Positions 1 to 10,784 are shown, counted from the stretch's first letter. The stretch is DNA of 64,000 nt from Hygrocybe punicea (GCA_963556145.1 OY744468.1:3844001-3908000); one strand, 5' to 3'. The notes: generated by a model not told the origin, from the letters alone. Program-made: numbers and translations.

Positions 1-405
1 GCCAATCCATGTTCCATGGCCAGCTGAAATACCCAGACCAGTCGGCCAATCCATGTTCCATGGCCAGCCGAAATACCCAGCCTGGTTGGCCAATCCACGT
101 TCCACGGCCAGCCGAAATACCCAGAGCGGTCGGCCAATCCACCTTTCATGGCCAACCAAAATACCCAGACCCATCGGCCAATCCACGTTCCACGGCCAGC
201 CAAATACCCAGAGCGGTCGGCCAATCCATATTCCATGGCCAGCCAATATATCCCTCTGCTTTGGCCAACCCATGCCTCTCGGAACATAGTCCCCTCGGCC
301 AAGCCATCTGCCCTGGAGAAAGATATTGGTCGGCCAAGATTGGCTAGCCCACTCAGAGTGGGAATTGTCCATCTCGGCTGACCCATGTATCATGGGAAAG
401 ATACG
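1..405. repeat. 44-bp satellite block, copy A
   Basis: Degenerate tandem repeats with a 44-bp period (units start near 2, 46, 90, 134, 178 and 222), each containing TTCCATGGCCAGCCGAAAT and ending near the next GGCCAATCCA. The array is followed by a unique tail of about 150 bp (260-405). The same array plus tail recurs in the same orientation at 1700-2090. ORFs across it on both strands follow the repeat and are not taken as genes. The left end is cut by the window. Confidence 0.85.
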
Positions 406-1645
406 CTGAAAGGGCTCTACACCCCACCAAGCAATCCTAGTCCAACCCTGTGGTACATGTTCTATAGTATTGAGGTAGCTGTGGAAGTCCTGTTGCCATG
501 GCCAATCAGGATCATCCTGCACAGCAGGGCCTGCTGCATCAGCCATGGGACTATCTTCATTGTCACTAAGCTCTCAAAGGAGAGTGCTTAGTTTAGTCTT
601 GAGCGGCTTGGTTTTCTGTTCTGAACTCATCTCTCCTTGCAATGCTAGCCACCATTCCTTGAACTGAGAATTATAAATTAGCAGAAAAAAGGTATGCCAA
701 ATCATTATTGACGTACCACTTCCTCCACACACTTTTCAACATCAGCACACAGTTCAGCAGACCAGTGCTTCTTGAAGTATCCAATCTTCTCCTCTGGGTC
801 AAGGACTGGCAACTATTAGCAAGATTTTATAAGAGAAATGATTCACTTACTCATTGCCATGATGTATGCTGGACAATCTGTTGTTTTCTTGTAGTAGTCG
901 TCAATCTTCTCACATGCCACATGCAATGATGAGGTAAATTGGCCATATTTTGGATGGTCAGCATGAGACAACCATGCCCTATGAAGTGCTTCTAGCGCTG
1001 GGATAGTGAGATGGAGGGTGGAGGCCATGTCAGCTGAAAATGCTTGCTGGGCATTGTCAGCATGCTTCAACAGAGTCAGGTATTATCATTGATAATGACA
1101 ATACTTAGACATACACTCAAGAGTCCAAGAAAGGTATGAACATGGCCCCATTCTTCACTGCTCAGCATGAGTTCACGAATTTTGTCCTGTTTCCCAGACT
1201 CCTTTTCTTCCCAGTGGAGTTCATCAACAAAGTTGTTGATGCACTGAAAAAAATGTTCTTAATGTCATGCAAGTTGTGTCATCATTCTCACTGTACCCCC
1301 TTTCTCCGTTCAGCACAATCAAGCATAAGATACGTTGATGACCATCAAACTTTTATATTGAGAATAAGCTGAAGGGGCTTGGTGATATTCGCCCTTGTTT
1401 GAAATGTTCTCCACATCTCTTTTCATTTTGAAGATGAGCATTCCTAACGAACCATCAATATCCCTGACAATGATCACAGACTAGATCATACCTTAACCAC
1501 AATAGCCCTGACTAACCCAACCTCATTGTGACTGGTGGGGATATGGCCTTCTGGACTCTTCAGATCAAAGTGCAGCAACTTGCTGTAAGCTCCGATGAGT
1601 GCTTATGTTGCCAAGTTGATAACATGGGCAAGACAGCTGTAACAT
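406..1645 (-). pseudogene. hAT transposase, N-terminal and central part (broken)
   Basis: Minus-strand translation gives the RNase-H-like core of a fungal hAT transposase in pieces. A segment around 1640-1330 carries HVINLAT and EVGLVRAIV; 1230-845 carries VDELHW, TLHLTIPALEALH and PAYIMAM; 815-700 carries ILDPEEKIGYFKKHW; 650-400 carries FKEWWLALQ and ends in IAWWGV. Joining across a short intron (GTAAGT donor near 842, acceptor CAG near 793) restores the conserved AMILDP motif. Stops interrupt the frame, including a TGA in the segment before WSSTY and a TAA after INLAT. The C-terminal dimerisation domain expected to follow is not contiguous. It lies on the opposite strand at 2125-2507, beyond the second satellite block. 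Family assignment is from motif recognition. Confidence 0.75.
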
Positions 1646-1689
1646 CACGTTATAATGATTATAAGAGATATCATGCATAATATACTTTA

Positions 1690-2090
1690 TTCTCCTCTTT
1701 TACCACGTTCCACAGCCAGCCGAAATACCCAGAGTGGTCGGCCAATCCACCTTTCATGGCCAGCCGAAATACCCAGACCGGTCGGCCAATCCACCTTTCA
1801 TGGCCAGCCAAATTACCCTGGGCTGTCAGCCAATCCATGTTCCATGGCCTGCCAAGATACCCAGACTGGTCGGCCAATCCACCTCCAATGGCCAGCCAAA
1901 ATATCCAGACCGGTTGGCCAATATATCGCTCTGCTTCGGCCAACTCATGTCCCTCAGAACATAGACCCCTCGGCCAAGCCATCTCCCCTGGAGAAAGATA
2001 TTGGTCGGCTGAGATTGGCTGGCCCACTCGGAGTGGGAATTGTCCCTCTCGGCTGAGCCATGTCTTGTGGAAAAGATATGCTGTAAGGTG
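1690..2090. repeat. 44-bp satellite block, copy B
   Basis: Second copy of the satellite array and its tail, in the same orientation as 1-405. The tails align from the CTCGGCCAAGCCATCT region to the AAGATA.GCTG.AAGG region. The two blocks therefore flank the reversed hAT fragment as direct repeats. Confidence 0.85.
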
Positions 2091-2124
2091 TGGGGTGTAA
2101 GTGATTCGAATGACATCCAGCTCA

Positions 2125-2507
2125 CTAACAAGCTGATGCAATGTTGTAGTTGTAATGCCCACCACCATCTGGTATGGGCTTCCTTGGCTCGGGACTACCT
2201 ATCTATTATGTCATCTTCTGTCTCCAGTGAGCATGCCTTTTCACAAGGTGGGATCACAATTAGCAAGCGCCGCAGCTGTCTCAAAGGTGATATAGTTGAG
2301 GCATTACAATCTCTCAAGTGTGCAATTCGACATGATTTACTATTTCGAGATACATCTCCATCATCAGTGCTGGAAGCTCAGCTGGATGGGGATCATGAGA
2401 GTGAGGGCAAGGGTGATGTGGACAAGTCAGAAATGGGATGGGATGAGCTGCTGATTGAGGAGGATGACAACAATCCCATGGATGTAGACTCTGATGTAGA
2501 TGAGTAG
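2125..2507 (+). pseudogene. hAT transposase C-terminal dimerisation domain
   Basis: The open frame ending with TAG at 2505-2507 contains WASLARDYLSIMSSSVSSE followed by HAFSQGG, ISKRR and a LKC segment. This is the hallmark of the hAT C-terminal dimerisation region, followed by a short acidic tail. Upstream, a GTAAGTG donor near 2097 and an acceptor near 2130 look like the intron that should join a WWGV exon to this domain. The WWGV exon itself is on the opposite strand near 420. The fragment is therefore only the 3-prime half of a transposase and cannot act alone. Satellite DNA directly precedes it. Confidence 0.8.
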
Positions 2508-2662
2508 CACTATGAAAGCCATGGCTTAGGCCAAGCCAGGCCGTGGCCAGGCTGGAGCCATCACTGATGGCTTGGCCTGAGTGTTTGGAAAGCCAGAGCC
2601 ACCTTAGGCCAGGCCAAAGCCGTGGCTTTCAGGCCTAGCTGGGCTGGAACAGCCCAACTGAG
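2508..2662 (+). repeat. GGCCAAGCC-type subterminal repeats after the hAT fragment
   Basis: Dense short repeats and inverted copies of GCCTTAGGCCAAGCC-like words (for example near 2518-2545, 2560-2580 and 2605-2640). They resemble the subterminal region of a hAT element, but no matching second end or TSD is visible. Confidence 0.4.
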
Positions 2663-2672
2663 GTGAGACCGT

Positions 2673-2835
2673 TGCAGCAGGTGCTGCGAGCCCCTAGGAC
2701 CCCGAGGACCCTTAGATAGTCTTTCCCTTTCCTGTTAGTAGCTTAGTCATCCATGGAGGGTTTTCCTTAGCTTCTCCCTCCCAGCCACAGCTCCTCCTGA
2801 GCCTTTCCCCTTGAGGTCCGGAGAGTCGTTCTCCA
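2673..2835 (+). repeat. 5-prime LTR of element A
   Basis: 163 bp, TGCAGCAGG at the start and CGTTCTCCA at the end. It differs from the right LTR at only a few positions. Confidence 0.9.
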
Positions 2836-2838
2836 ATG

Positions 2839-2880
2839 TGGTGATGAGAGGGATTCAAGCCACGCATCCACAGGACCAGA
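2839..2880 (+). other. tRNA-complementary primer-binding region of element A
   Basis: TGGTGATGAGAG starts 3 nt after the LTR, as expected of a PBS. The following GGGATTCAAGCC resembles the complement of a tRNA T-arm, so tRNA similarity seems to extend beyond a usual PBS. Element C has the same first 12 bases at 43004. Confidence 0.55.
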
Positions 2881-3143
2881 TCCCGAAGAGATCAAGACAC
2901 TAGTTCAAAAAAAAAACCAAAGATACTTGTCACCAGGAAATCGACAGGATGCGCAAACGAAGCACGAAAACACAACCGAATCAGCACCATTTCCCTCACC
3001 TGTCTCGTTTATATCGTTTATCCTTCATTTCTCAACTTTCGCCTGCTTTCAGAATCTTACTCAACCTTTTCACGTGCCCGAATTGCTCTTTTCCCTGACT
3101 ACTTTTCTATTCATATGGCTTATTTTAACTACACAACTACACT

Positions 3144-4479
3144 ATGGCACCAAGAAAACGCGACCCGAAGCTTATGAAGACGGAGAAGGAGCTCCACACC
3201 AAATGCGACGCGGATACTCGAATTACAAACACGTTTAGCAGCAGAACGCGAGGAAACAGAGAAAAACGCGGAGAAAAAGGCAAAGGAAAAGAAGAGACAG
3301 AAAGAAAAACAAGCACGGCAGGTACTCTGTCGAGCAACAGAAGGTACGCACCTCGAAAAAAGGGCTCAGGACTCACCACAGGCAGAAAATGCACGACCAA
3401 CCACAAATGCGACCCCATTCGCTTCCCCCACCCTTGCAACCGCGTCCCAAGTCCCCGCAACATCCACGGCACCCCTGTCTGCCACGTCTCAAGCCCCAAC
3501 ACTGTCCGCACACACGCCCAACATGCCGCCATCATCCAATGCGCCCACCACGTCACCACTTGCCCAAACGTCACCACTGCCGTGTATGCAACCAATGGCA
3601 CCCCAAAATGCAACAGGGATACCCAGAATGCCCCACTCACAACCCCATCGTCCAGCCCCATCGCCATTGACCCAAGGACAGCCAACGTGAGCAACCGCGT
3701 ACCCAAACGAACCCCAGCTGAACCCAGCCGCTGCCGCCATGTCACCTCCAACCCCTGCGCGTCAAGAAACGCCCCATGTCTCAGCACCACCCCCAGACGC
3801 ATCGATAAGACCTACACCACGTCCCCGAGGTCCAACGACACCGCAAAACACATCAACCACACCCCAAAACGCGTCACGAACACACCCCAGAGTCCCACAA
3901 TGCAATATACCACCCCCAGTGCCGCCGTTGGCCCCTGTTTTTATCTCACAGGTCAACAGTATGTATAAACGTGATTTTTCAGATCTATGTACAGGTGCTC
4001 GACTGTGGAGCAGCACCCACCGCCACAACCATTGTCTTTTACCCCAATGCTGTGCCCGTTGCCCCTTCCCTAGCCCAGCCACACAGCCCCCTCGCCAACC
4101 AGTTCCCACAGAAGTCATCCCCCCAGTTCCACCACCCCCGCGATTCATTGACACAGCTACCCAAACAATAGAAGAGGAATCACCACCCCAGCACTACGAA
4201 CCAGCTCAAACCGGCTTTGCATTTGCCCTCAACAAGGCTCTCCCACAGGATATGTCCCGTACTTGCCAGATTGCTGAACTTGCCTGGGGATCGGAAGAAG
4301 ACCCACAATTTTACAGTCTCCTCGACCTCTCCCCAAACCACAAGACCTTTTTAGGGGTGCTCACCAAGATGATGCATCCTTTGCGTGGCGACCCCGATCC
4401 GATTTTTGGGCCTGCGCTAGCCCCAGTGATAGTGAGGATAGTAGATGATTGGGTAGAGTTTTGTGGAGGATACGGATGA
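3144..4479 (+). pseudogene. Broken ORF of element A (proline/threonine-rich)
   Basis: The ATG at 3144 opens a basic N-terminus (MAPRKRDPKLMKTEKEL). After about 3226 the coding-like sequence continues one frame over. It first shows a charged coiled-coil-like stretch rich in E, K and R, then a long proline/threonine/serine-rich region broken by TGA at 3688-3690. The last part (about 4130-4479) has one ATQT motif, acidic residues and the hydrophobic end DDWVEFCGGYG, before TGA at 4477. A possible intron is at about 3952-3981. The layout matches the ORF of element C (basic start, disordered repeats, end near a purine tract), but sequence similarity is weak. No enzymatic motif is seen. A frameshift plus a stop make it a pseudogene. 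Confidence 0.5.
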
Positions 4480-4532
4480 GTCAGAGGCAGGAGATGTGTG
4501 CGAGGGCGCACACCATTTCGGAGGGGGGTACC

Positions 4533-4695
4533 TGCAGCAGGTGCTGCGAGCCCCTAGGACCCCGAGGACCCTTAGATAGTCTGTCCCTTTCCTGTTAGTA
4601 GCTTAGTCATCCATCCAGGGTTTTCCTTAGCTTCTCCCTCCCAGCCGCGGCTCCTCCTGAGCCTTTCCCCTTGAGGTCCGGAGAGTCGTTCTCCA
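4533..4695 (+). repeat. 3-prime LTR of element A
   Basis: 163-bp copy of 2673-2835. It ends about 200 bp from the stop codon of the convergent sulfite oxidase gene. Confidence 0.9.
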
Positions 4696-4898
4696 CCATC
4701 CCTACATTTTCTCTAGTACCTAGACTCAATGATGTCCTGTCCTGTAGAGAGACTCTGTTCTACAGGTGATACGAATATCAGTCCTTTTCCGTACTTTGAC
4801 TGAGAGACTCTGTTCTACAGAGGGGGCATATGGTGGACTGATAGCAAGACAATATAACCTGAAGTTGGAGTTAAATTGTTGAGGTTTTTTGTTTCCGA

Positions 4899-6237
4899 CT
4901 AATCAGTCATGAGGCTTCCCCATTCTCCGTAACCCCAGGCATTATACGCAACCCCTCTCAAGTTCCACTTTCCTTCCTTCTGCTGATGATGACCGTTCTC
5001 ATCTGTTGCGCGGCTAAACACATTCCCGGTATCCCGACCGTCCTCGATTTTTGCTTCCCATAAAGTCCAGCTCCACCTCCCAACTTGGTAGATAATATTT
5101 GCTGGATGCCAAGACGTTCCTTGGTCGATACTCAAGTCTACACGCACAACGATCCCGTTCGCACCGCCAACAGCGTAACCTTTGATCATTAGAGAGGAAG
5201 GTGATAAGCGATATACAGAAGCCACCACAGAATTGATAGGAAGAGCAGTCAAAGAAGGGTATTTGGACCAAAGAGGTTGAGCTGCTTCCTTGGTGGAGAT
5301 CTAACTGTGTATTAGGCAGATTTCAAGTCGAGAGAGAGAACGCTAACATGAGAAGGTAATATTTTATAGTCGCATTGTTGGTAAAAATTTGTTGATTCGG
5401 ATACTGAAACGGTGATTGTATCCAACCATTTAACCCATCGTGCACCTAAATAACCGGGCACGACAAGGCGGAGTGGTCCACCGTGATGTGCAGAAAGAGC
5501 TTCACCATTCATCTGAAGCACCATGATATTCAACCAGTCGAAGATGAGGGTTGACCATACCTCGAAAGCTAGCAGGACGTCTCCATCTTGACTTACGGCC
5601 TTGGTGAGAGGAACGGACGCTCCATAATATTCGTCGTCTTGACAGAGGGTGGCATACGAAGCGAAGCAAACATGTTTGTACTCTTCTGTTTGAACTCCAG
5701 CAAAGTTTAACACGTCACACAGCCGCACACCTCCCCAATTGGCATTGCCAATCACGCCATCTTCCCAAAGTATACCATGTACGGTCTTGCACGCCGACAT
5801 CTCCCTTCGCCGGTTGCCTGCGCACTGTTCAAGTTTGTGGTGTTATAGGATTCGCGGCAAGTGAGTAGGAATGGAGATACCTGAAGTGCTGCTACTACAT
5901 GTACCTTTGGAAACATGGAGCGAAGTTCGTGAATGCTAAGGTTGAGTTCTTTAGCGACGCCTCCATTCACTGTGATAAAATATTGCTCCTCGTCTAGCTC
6001 CCTAACTGGGCCATGATTGCGGCAATATAACAAATCTTGAGGAGTGAGTTGGAATTCTATAAGTGCGGAAGCCTTCGGTTCTGCATTGAGAGGTTGTGTG
6101 CTTTGAACAACGAGCAACTCAGAACGAGGAGGTTCATTTGAATAATCCATGGTCAAGTTGAATCCGTGGTTGGTGTCGCAAGTCAAGTTGACACCGGTGT
6201 GAACTTCGTGCAAGTTCGGACCCATGTACTTTCCCAT
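4899..6237 (-). CDS. Sulfite-oxidase-like molybdenum-cofactor oxidoreductase
   Basis: Four exons give an uninterrupted frame: 6237-5881, 5824-5561, 5512-5348 and 5300-4899. Together they are 1188 nt, coding 395 residues. The introns are 56, 48 and 47 bp and end in AG. Exon 1 ends in HVVAALQ and exon 2 begins CAGNRRREM, which restores the molybdopterin-binding signature with the ligand cysteine at residue 120. Exons 2-3 carry GVRLCDVL and the motif [20 protein letters not shown]; exon 4 carries a dimerisation-type segment with W-W-A spacing, ending [10 protein letters not shown]. Sulfite oxidases oxidise sulfite to sulfate. There is no cytochrome b5 domain and no obvious targeting peptide, so this is a Moco-plus-dimerisation form. 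It is the only clear host gene in the window and looks intact. The start at 6237 is the first ATG of a long open exon, about 20 bp from a TIR-like element. Confidence 0.88.
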
Positions 6238-6529
6238 CCGCTTGTCACCAATACGGTGGTTGTCTTAGTCATCACTTACATAAACTTAGTCAACCTTTAA
6301 GCTAGCTTTGCATCTCTCGACCGGCTTAAAACAACTAAGGTGACTAAGTGGAAAAAAAGCTAATCCCTGTGATTAATTTCAACTTAGTCGTTCTTACTAT
6401 AGAATTAGCATAGCTTAGATTCTGTCTTATTTTCCAGTTGTTGAATTATAAAAAAGTGTATTATATTCCATAGCTAATTAATACATTGGTGCTATGATTT
6501 CCACTGACTTGTCCTCCGCTGTCACCACT

Positions 6530-6905
6530 GTGCTGCTGCCATCACTGGTAGTGGTGGTGGGTATTGCTGCTGTTGCATTGCCGCCGCTGCCACAAGTGTT
6601 GCTGCCGTCCTGGTGATGCCACTGATCGTAGTGGTGGTATTGCAGCCGTTGTGTTGCTGCAGTGGTGGTGGTGGGCATTGCCACCATTGTGCTGCCGCCA
6701 TTGCTGGTGGTGGTGATGCTGCTGTTGCATTGCCGCTGTTGCTGGAGGTGTGCAGCTGTTGCATCGCCGCTGCCAGTGGTGGTGGTGGTGTTGGAGGAGG
6801 CGGTGATTTTGCCACCATTGTGCCACCGCTGTCGCTGCTGGTGGTGGTGGCATTGCCACCAGTGGTGGTAGTGATGGAGGTGGTGTTGCCACGATTGTTC
6901 CCATT
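6530..6905. repeat. GGT/GCC/GCT trinucleotide tract
   Basis: Compound trinucleotide microsatellite (GTGGTGGTG, TTGCTGCCG and similar). It keeps several frames open on both strands; these are not genes. Confidence 0.9.
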
Positions 6906-7477
6906 GGTAATCATTTTGACCACCTCCAAATGACCATGGCTGGCATGGCATGAGTCGGATAGCTCTGGATGCGTGTCGTGTCTGTCTTCCTTCACCATTC
7001 CTTGAATTCGAGCCTGTGCTACATCCGCCTCAAGAATAGTAAAATACTGAAAGCTAACAGCTGTATCTCACCCTGGGTCCATACTTCGCTTGAATGTTTC
7101 CAGGAGCCTGCCGCCCATTGTCACAGATTGAAAAGAGCCAGATTCCGATGAACTATCAGACTGTGAGGAAAGGCTAGTAGTTGAACTTAGAGATGAAGGG
7201 TTGGCGGAAGATAGTTCTGGCCAAGAACCTTTGTTAGAGCCAGTCGTGTGTGGAGCAGAGGGAGTTCATTGCTGTTGTGCCCCTGGATGGTAGAATGTCA
7301 ATGTCGCTAGAGAAGCCGAAAGCGAAGATGTCCGAGGAGTGTGTATGGTCTGTGAACCCTTTGCTGGAGGGCTCACGAGAGGGACGAAGTCACGTATTGT
7401 GACAGGCACCTCCTGCCATCCACCCTTGCTGGACACAGAAGAATTATCAACGTCTCTAGGTCAAGCAGATGGCTCAC

Positions 7478-7720
7478 TAGTGGTGGTGGTGGTGGTGGGT
7501 ATTGCCACTGTTGCATTGCCACCATTGTTGGCAATGCTGCTGTTGCATCGCTGCCACTGCTGGTGTTGCTGCTGTTGCGTCGCTGCCATCACTGGTGGTG
7601 ATGGTGATGCCTGTGGTGATGTTGCTGCTGTTGCATCGTGGACACCGCCATTAGTGGTGGTGTTGCAACCGTTGCGTCGTGGTGTTGTGTGGTGGTGATG
7701 ATGGTGGTGGTGCCGCCGTT
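7478..7720. repeat. Second GGT/GCT trinucleotide tract
   Basis: Same composition as 6530-6905, within the same candidate element. It gives histidine- or valine-rich shadow ORFs. Confidence 0.9.
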
Positions 7721-8201
7721 GGGTACATTGGGTCCTCGCCATGGTCACTGGTGGAGAAGGCGCGAGGTTGTTTTAAAAAGAGAGCTCACCTTTGTGGTTA
7801 AAAACAAACTGCAAACAAATAAAGCCAAAGTGTGGACTTTGCATTTTCAACTCGTTTTGCAGCCCTGTTTTCCTGATGGCTGGGTACTATCTACCTTAAT
7901 CCACTTAGTGATATACGAAATTTATATATATTCTTAATGTGTTCTTAGTGTGTTCTTAACCTAGCTTATAGTCCTTATCCTCCTTATCTGCCTTAGCCTT
8001 TGTGACTAAGTTGACAAAGCATGACTAAGTGACCAGGCCTTTTCCTGATGACTTGTCAAATGAACATTCTCAGTACGCCTTCAGAATGGCATGTATCTCC
8101 TATATTATAAGGCGTGGTGGGGTCTAAAAGCTCAAATCTGATTGGCTTCCTGAATTTGAGTAATTGATCATGTAATCCCTCGCATGTGACGCCATTCTTT
8201 C

Positions 8202-9161
8202 TAAGGCACGGCACGGGTATACCGCGGGTCAGAATTCCCGACACCGCACCCGTACCTGCGGAAACCGTACCCGCTCCGATGATGGGTACAACCCGTACCC
8301 GTTATCTGCGGGTACCCGCCGTGTTCCATCCTAACTACCTCGCGAACAACGGGGACGCGTCAATTGACGCGCTCCGTCTGTTTTCGCGAGGTTGGGTTGG
8401 GGCCAGGGACTTTCCATGGGCGTCCCCGCGTGTTAACTATCTCGCGAACAACGGGAGCACGTCAATTGACGTGCTCCGTCTGTTTTCGCGAGGTTGGATG
8501 GGGCCGGGGACTTTCCATGGGCGTCCGCGCATGCTAACTACCTCGCGAACAACGGGGACGCGTCAATTGACGCGTCCTGTCTGTTTTCGTGAGGTTGGAT
8601 GGGGCCGGGCACTTTCCATGGGCGTCCGCACGTCAATTGACGCGGCCGGAGCGTGTTCGCGAGGTGGGACCGTTGTTGCTGTGTCCGTCTTCGTCCTCGC
8701 CTCGTCCATTCCCCTCGTTAGCCGATGTCGTTGGGACTGGATTGGGGGGACGTACCTGGGCCGGTAGGTGGGCGCACCACCCTCCCGGCTTTCCTTTCTA
8801 TCGTTGTTGTCGCCGTCGCGACTTTGGTGGTTCGTTTTTGGCGTGCGGGGTTGTCGTGGTTGTCGTTGTCGTTGTCGTTCGTGGGTTTTCTTGTTGTCGT
8901 TGTTGTTGTGTTTGCGCTTGTCACGGTTGTGGTAGCAAATATCACGCGAACTTAGCAAAAGTAAAGAAATTAATGTGAAAATAAAGTAAATAACAAAGAA
9001 AAAACCTACCTGGGGCTTGGGTTGACAGACCCGTGAAAACCCGTCACCTGCGGATAACGGGTATGGTTTTGACAAGGTGTGCAAACCGAAACACCGTACC
9101 CGTACCCGAATTACCCGTTTTGGAATAACCGCGGGTAAACCCGTACCCGTGCTGTGCCCTA
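8202..9161. mobile_element. Non-autonomous hAT-like element with 8-bp TSD
   Basis: The ends are inverted: TAAGGCACGGCACGGGTA at 8202 and, reverse-complemented, TAGGGCACAGCACGGGTA at 9161. Both run into ACCCGTACCC/GCGGGTA repeats. The flanks are a perfect 8-bp duplication, ATTCTTTC (8194-8201 and 9162-9169), as made by hAT transposases. The 960-bp interior has no transposase. It holds a 101-bp tandem array with CAATTG-centred palindromes and a GTT/GTC-rich tract (8800-8935). Confidence 0.88.
8334..8664. repeat. 101-bp tandem repeat with palindromic core, about 3.3 copies
   Basis: Units begin near 8334, 8435 and 8536, with a partial fourth at about 8627. Each contains a palindrome of about 56 bp (8337-8392, 8438-8494, 8540-8595) running from ACCTCGCGAAC through GCGTCAATTGACGC to TTCGCGAGGT. 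Compensating changes (CACGTCAATTGACGTG in unit 2) keep the central stem paired. Confidence 0.85.
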
Positions 9162-9355
9162 ATTCTTTCTTTAATTGTTTTTTAAATATTTTATTTACTA
9201 GAGTCTAATCACGCTCTCAATGACCTTTTGAAGCCTTAGTCAACCACCACTTGACTTGGAGCCCATGCATACTCCCACTCCCGGCCTGGAGCCCATGCAC
9301 TCATTGCCTCAACCCAAACCGGGAGTTTCAATATTTAACCCCCAATTACAGGATA

Positions 9356-9420
9356 TTTCAAAACCTTGTCAGTTAGCAAAAAAAAAAAAAAAGGCTGGCA
9401 AGCAATCCAGCCATTGCTGG
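9356..9420 (+). repeat. Left TIR of the Tc1/mariner element
   Basis: Shares TTGTCAGTTAGCAAAA, a poly-A run and GGCAAGCAATCC with the inverse of 12104-12176. Confidence 0.85.
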
Positions 9421-9428
9421 AATCAACC

Positions 9429-10505
9429 ATGGTTTATCGCAACATCAGCCAAGATATAAAGGAGCGTGCACTATGGCTCATCGCCCACAACTATATACCT
9501 GAAGATATCTGTGAGCTGTTTGGCATCTCTGAAAGAAGCCTTCACCGCTGGAAAGCAAACTATCGCATCCATGGCTCAGTCAAACCCCCCACCAATCCTA
9601 ACCACAGTCACCCTCGCATCCTCAACAATGACATGACTCATGATCTCTACACTCTTGTTGAAGAAGCCCCCGAGATGTATATGGATGAAATACAGGATTG
9701 GATCATGCTCACTTGTGAGATTGGCATCTCAAAGAGCACCCTATTCTGCAACATCCATGATGCAGGCATCACTTACAAAGTCCTTCAGAGGGCCACAGCT
9801 GAGAGGGATGAGGATATGTGGTAGGAGCGGAAAGATGATGTCAACAGACATTTTACAGCATCACAGATGATTTTCATTGATGAGACGAGCAAGGATGATC
9901 GAACAATCTATTGACATTACGGCTGAGCGGTTTCTGGATGACAAGCAACTATTAGTGCCAACTTTGTCCATGGAGATCGATACAGCTTGGTTGCTGCACT
10001 CTCCATGGATGGTTATGAGGCACTATGTGTCATTCCTGGCTCAGTTGATGGGGAAGAGTTCTTGGAATTCATCATTTATGACTTGGTATGTCCATAGCAT
10101 CTCCTTCTTGTCAGTTCTGACTTCATACATGATAGCTACTGAAGATGAATCCTTACCCGCAAGACAAGAGCATCCTGGTGCTTGATAATTGTGCAATTCA
10201 CAAGACAAACGCCCTTCGCGAGATCGTCCAGGGCTATGGCTGTGTCCTCAGTTTTTTGCCACCTTATTCACCAGATTTCAATCCCATTAAGGAGAGCTTC
10301 AGTTGTGGTAAGTCGGCGTTCTTGTTTATGGCTGTTACTAATCATTTTCACAGTGAAACATTGGATCTGAAGACACTGGCAGCAAGTTCAGGAAAGTGAA
10401 CACCCAGAGATTGCATTGCTAGAATCAGCAGCTTCTGTTACACCGGCGAAGACAAGAGAATGGTTCTTAAGAGAATGGTTCCTGCACTCGGGCTATATTA
10501 TTTGA
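9429..10505 (+). pseudogene. Tc1/mariner DDE transposase, inactivated
   Basis: The ATG at 9429 begins an N-terminal helix-turn-helix (DIKERALWLIAHNY, then GISERSLHRWK). A DDE domain follows with IFIDE, ILVLDNCAIHKT and LPPYSPDFNPI. Two introns fit: one between about 10087 and 10144, and one (GTAAGT...CAG) at about 10303-10353 that joins ESFSCV to KHWI. Stops occur at 9822-9824 (TAG), 9924-9926, 9939-9941 and 10368-10370 (all TGA). Comparison with the family suggests each TGA was CGA. The third catalytic position reads NPIK where NPIE is usual. The C-terminus ends WFLHSGYII before TGA at 10503. It is dead as written but recognisable end to end. Confidence 0.85.
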
Positions 10506-10784
10506 TCACTTTTGTCTCTTATGTACAATCCACTAACCTTATAACTTTCTGTATCTCACAAATAAATGATGTCCGATGTATTGATAATTATGCTATGACA
10601 TAAAAAAGCTATGCTATGACAAAAATGAAATGGAGTGACGAGTGTGGTGAGAAAAGGAGCGGTAAGAAAATGGACAGTGAGAAAAAGGAGTGACGAGTGT
10701 GTGGTGAAAAAAGGAGTGGTAAGAAAATGTTGAGTGCCCAGTACAATTAGAGTTGGTTGTCACATTTGCACTTCTTGTAAGCCC
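10506..10784. other. Intergenic region inside the Tc1 element
   Basis: No gene. Degenerate purine-rich repeats (GTGAGAAAAAGGAGTGACGAGTG-like) run from about 10620 to 10730 between the two convergent genes. Confidence 0.6.

Larger units (their letters stand above)
2673..4695 (+). mobile_element. Non-autonomous LTR element A
   Basis: Two nearly identical 163-bp direct repeats (2673-2835 and 4533-4695), both starting TG and ending CA, bound a 1.7-kb interior. A primer-binding-like TGGTGATGAGAG begins 3 nt inside the left LTR and a purine-rich GGAGGGGGG tract lies at about 4521-4528, before the right LTR. Flanks are CCGT (2669-2672) and CCAT (4696-4699), a 4-bp TSD differing by one transition. 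There is no protease, reverse transcriptase or integrase, so it would need proteins from elsewhere. Confidence 0.85.
6255..8036. mobile_element. Candidate TIR element with microsatellite interior
   Basis: The left end reads GGTTGTCTTAGTCATCAC then ACTTAGTCAACC. The right end, reverse-complemented, reads GGTCACTTAGTCATGC then AACTTAGTCAC. This gives an imperfect terminal inverted repeat of about 40 bp. No clean TSD was found and no transposase is encoded. Between the ends are two GGT/GCT microsatellite tracts and about 500 bp of unrecognised sequence (6960-7460). The left end abuts the sulfite oxidase start. Confidence 0.45.

Noticed and set aside
2836..2905. A functional tRNA gene on the minus strand
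   Set aside because: The anticodon stem-loop and D-arm cannot be completed, and the position right after an LTR fits a primer-binding region.
6478..7000. Several long minus- and plus-strand ORFs of His/Pro/Thr- or Val/Cys-rich composition
   Set aside because: They are translations of GGT/GCT trinucleotide repeats and stay open in many frames at once.
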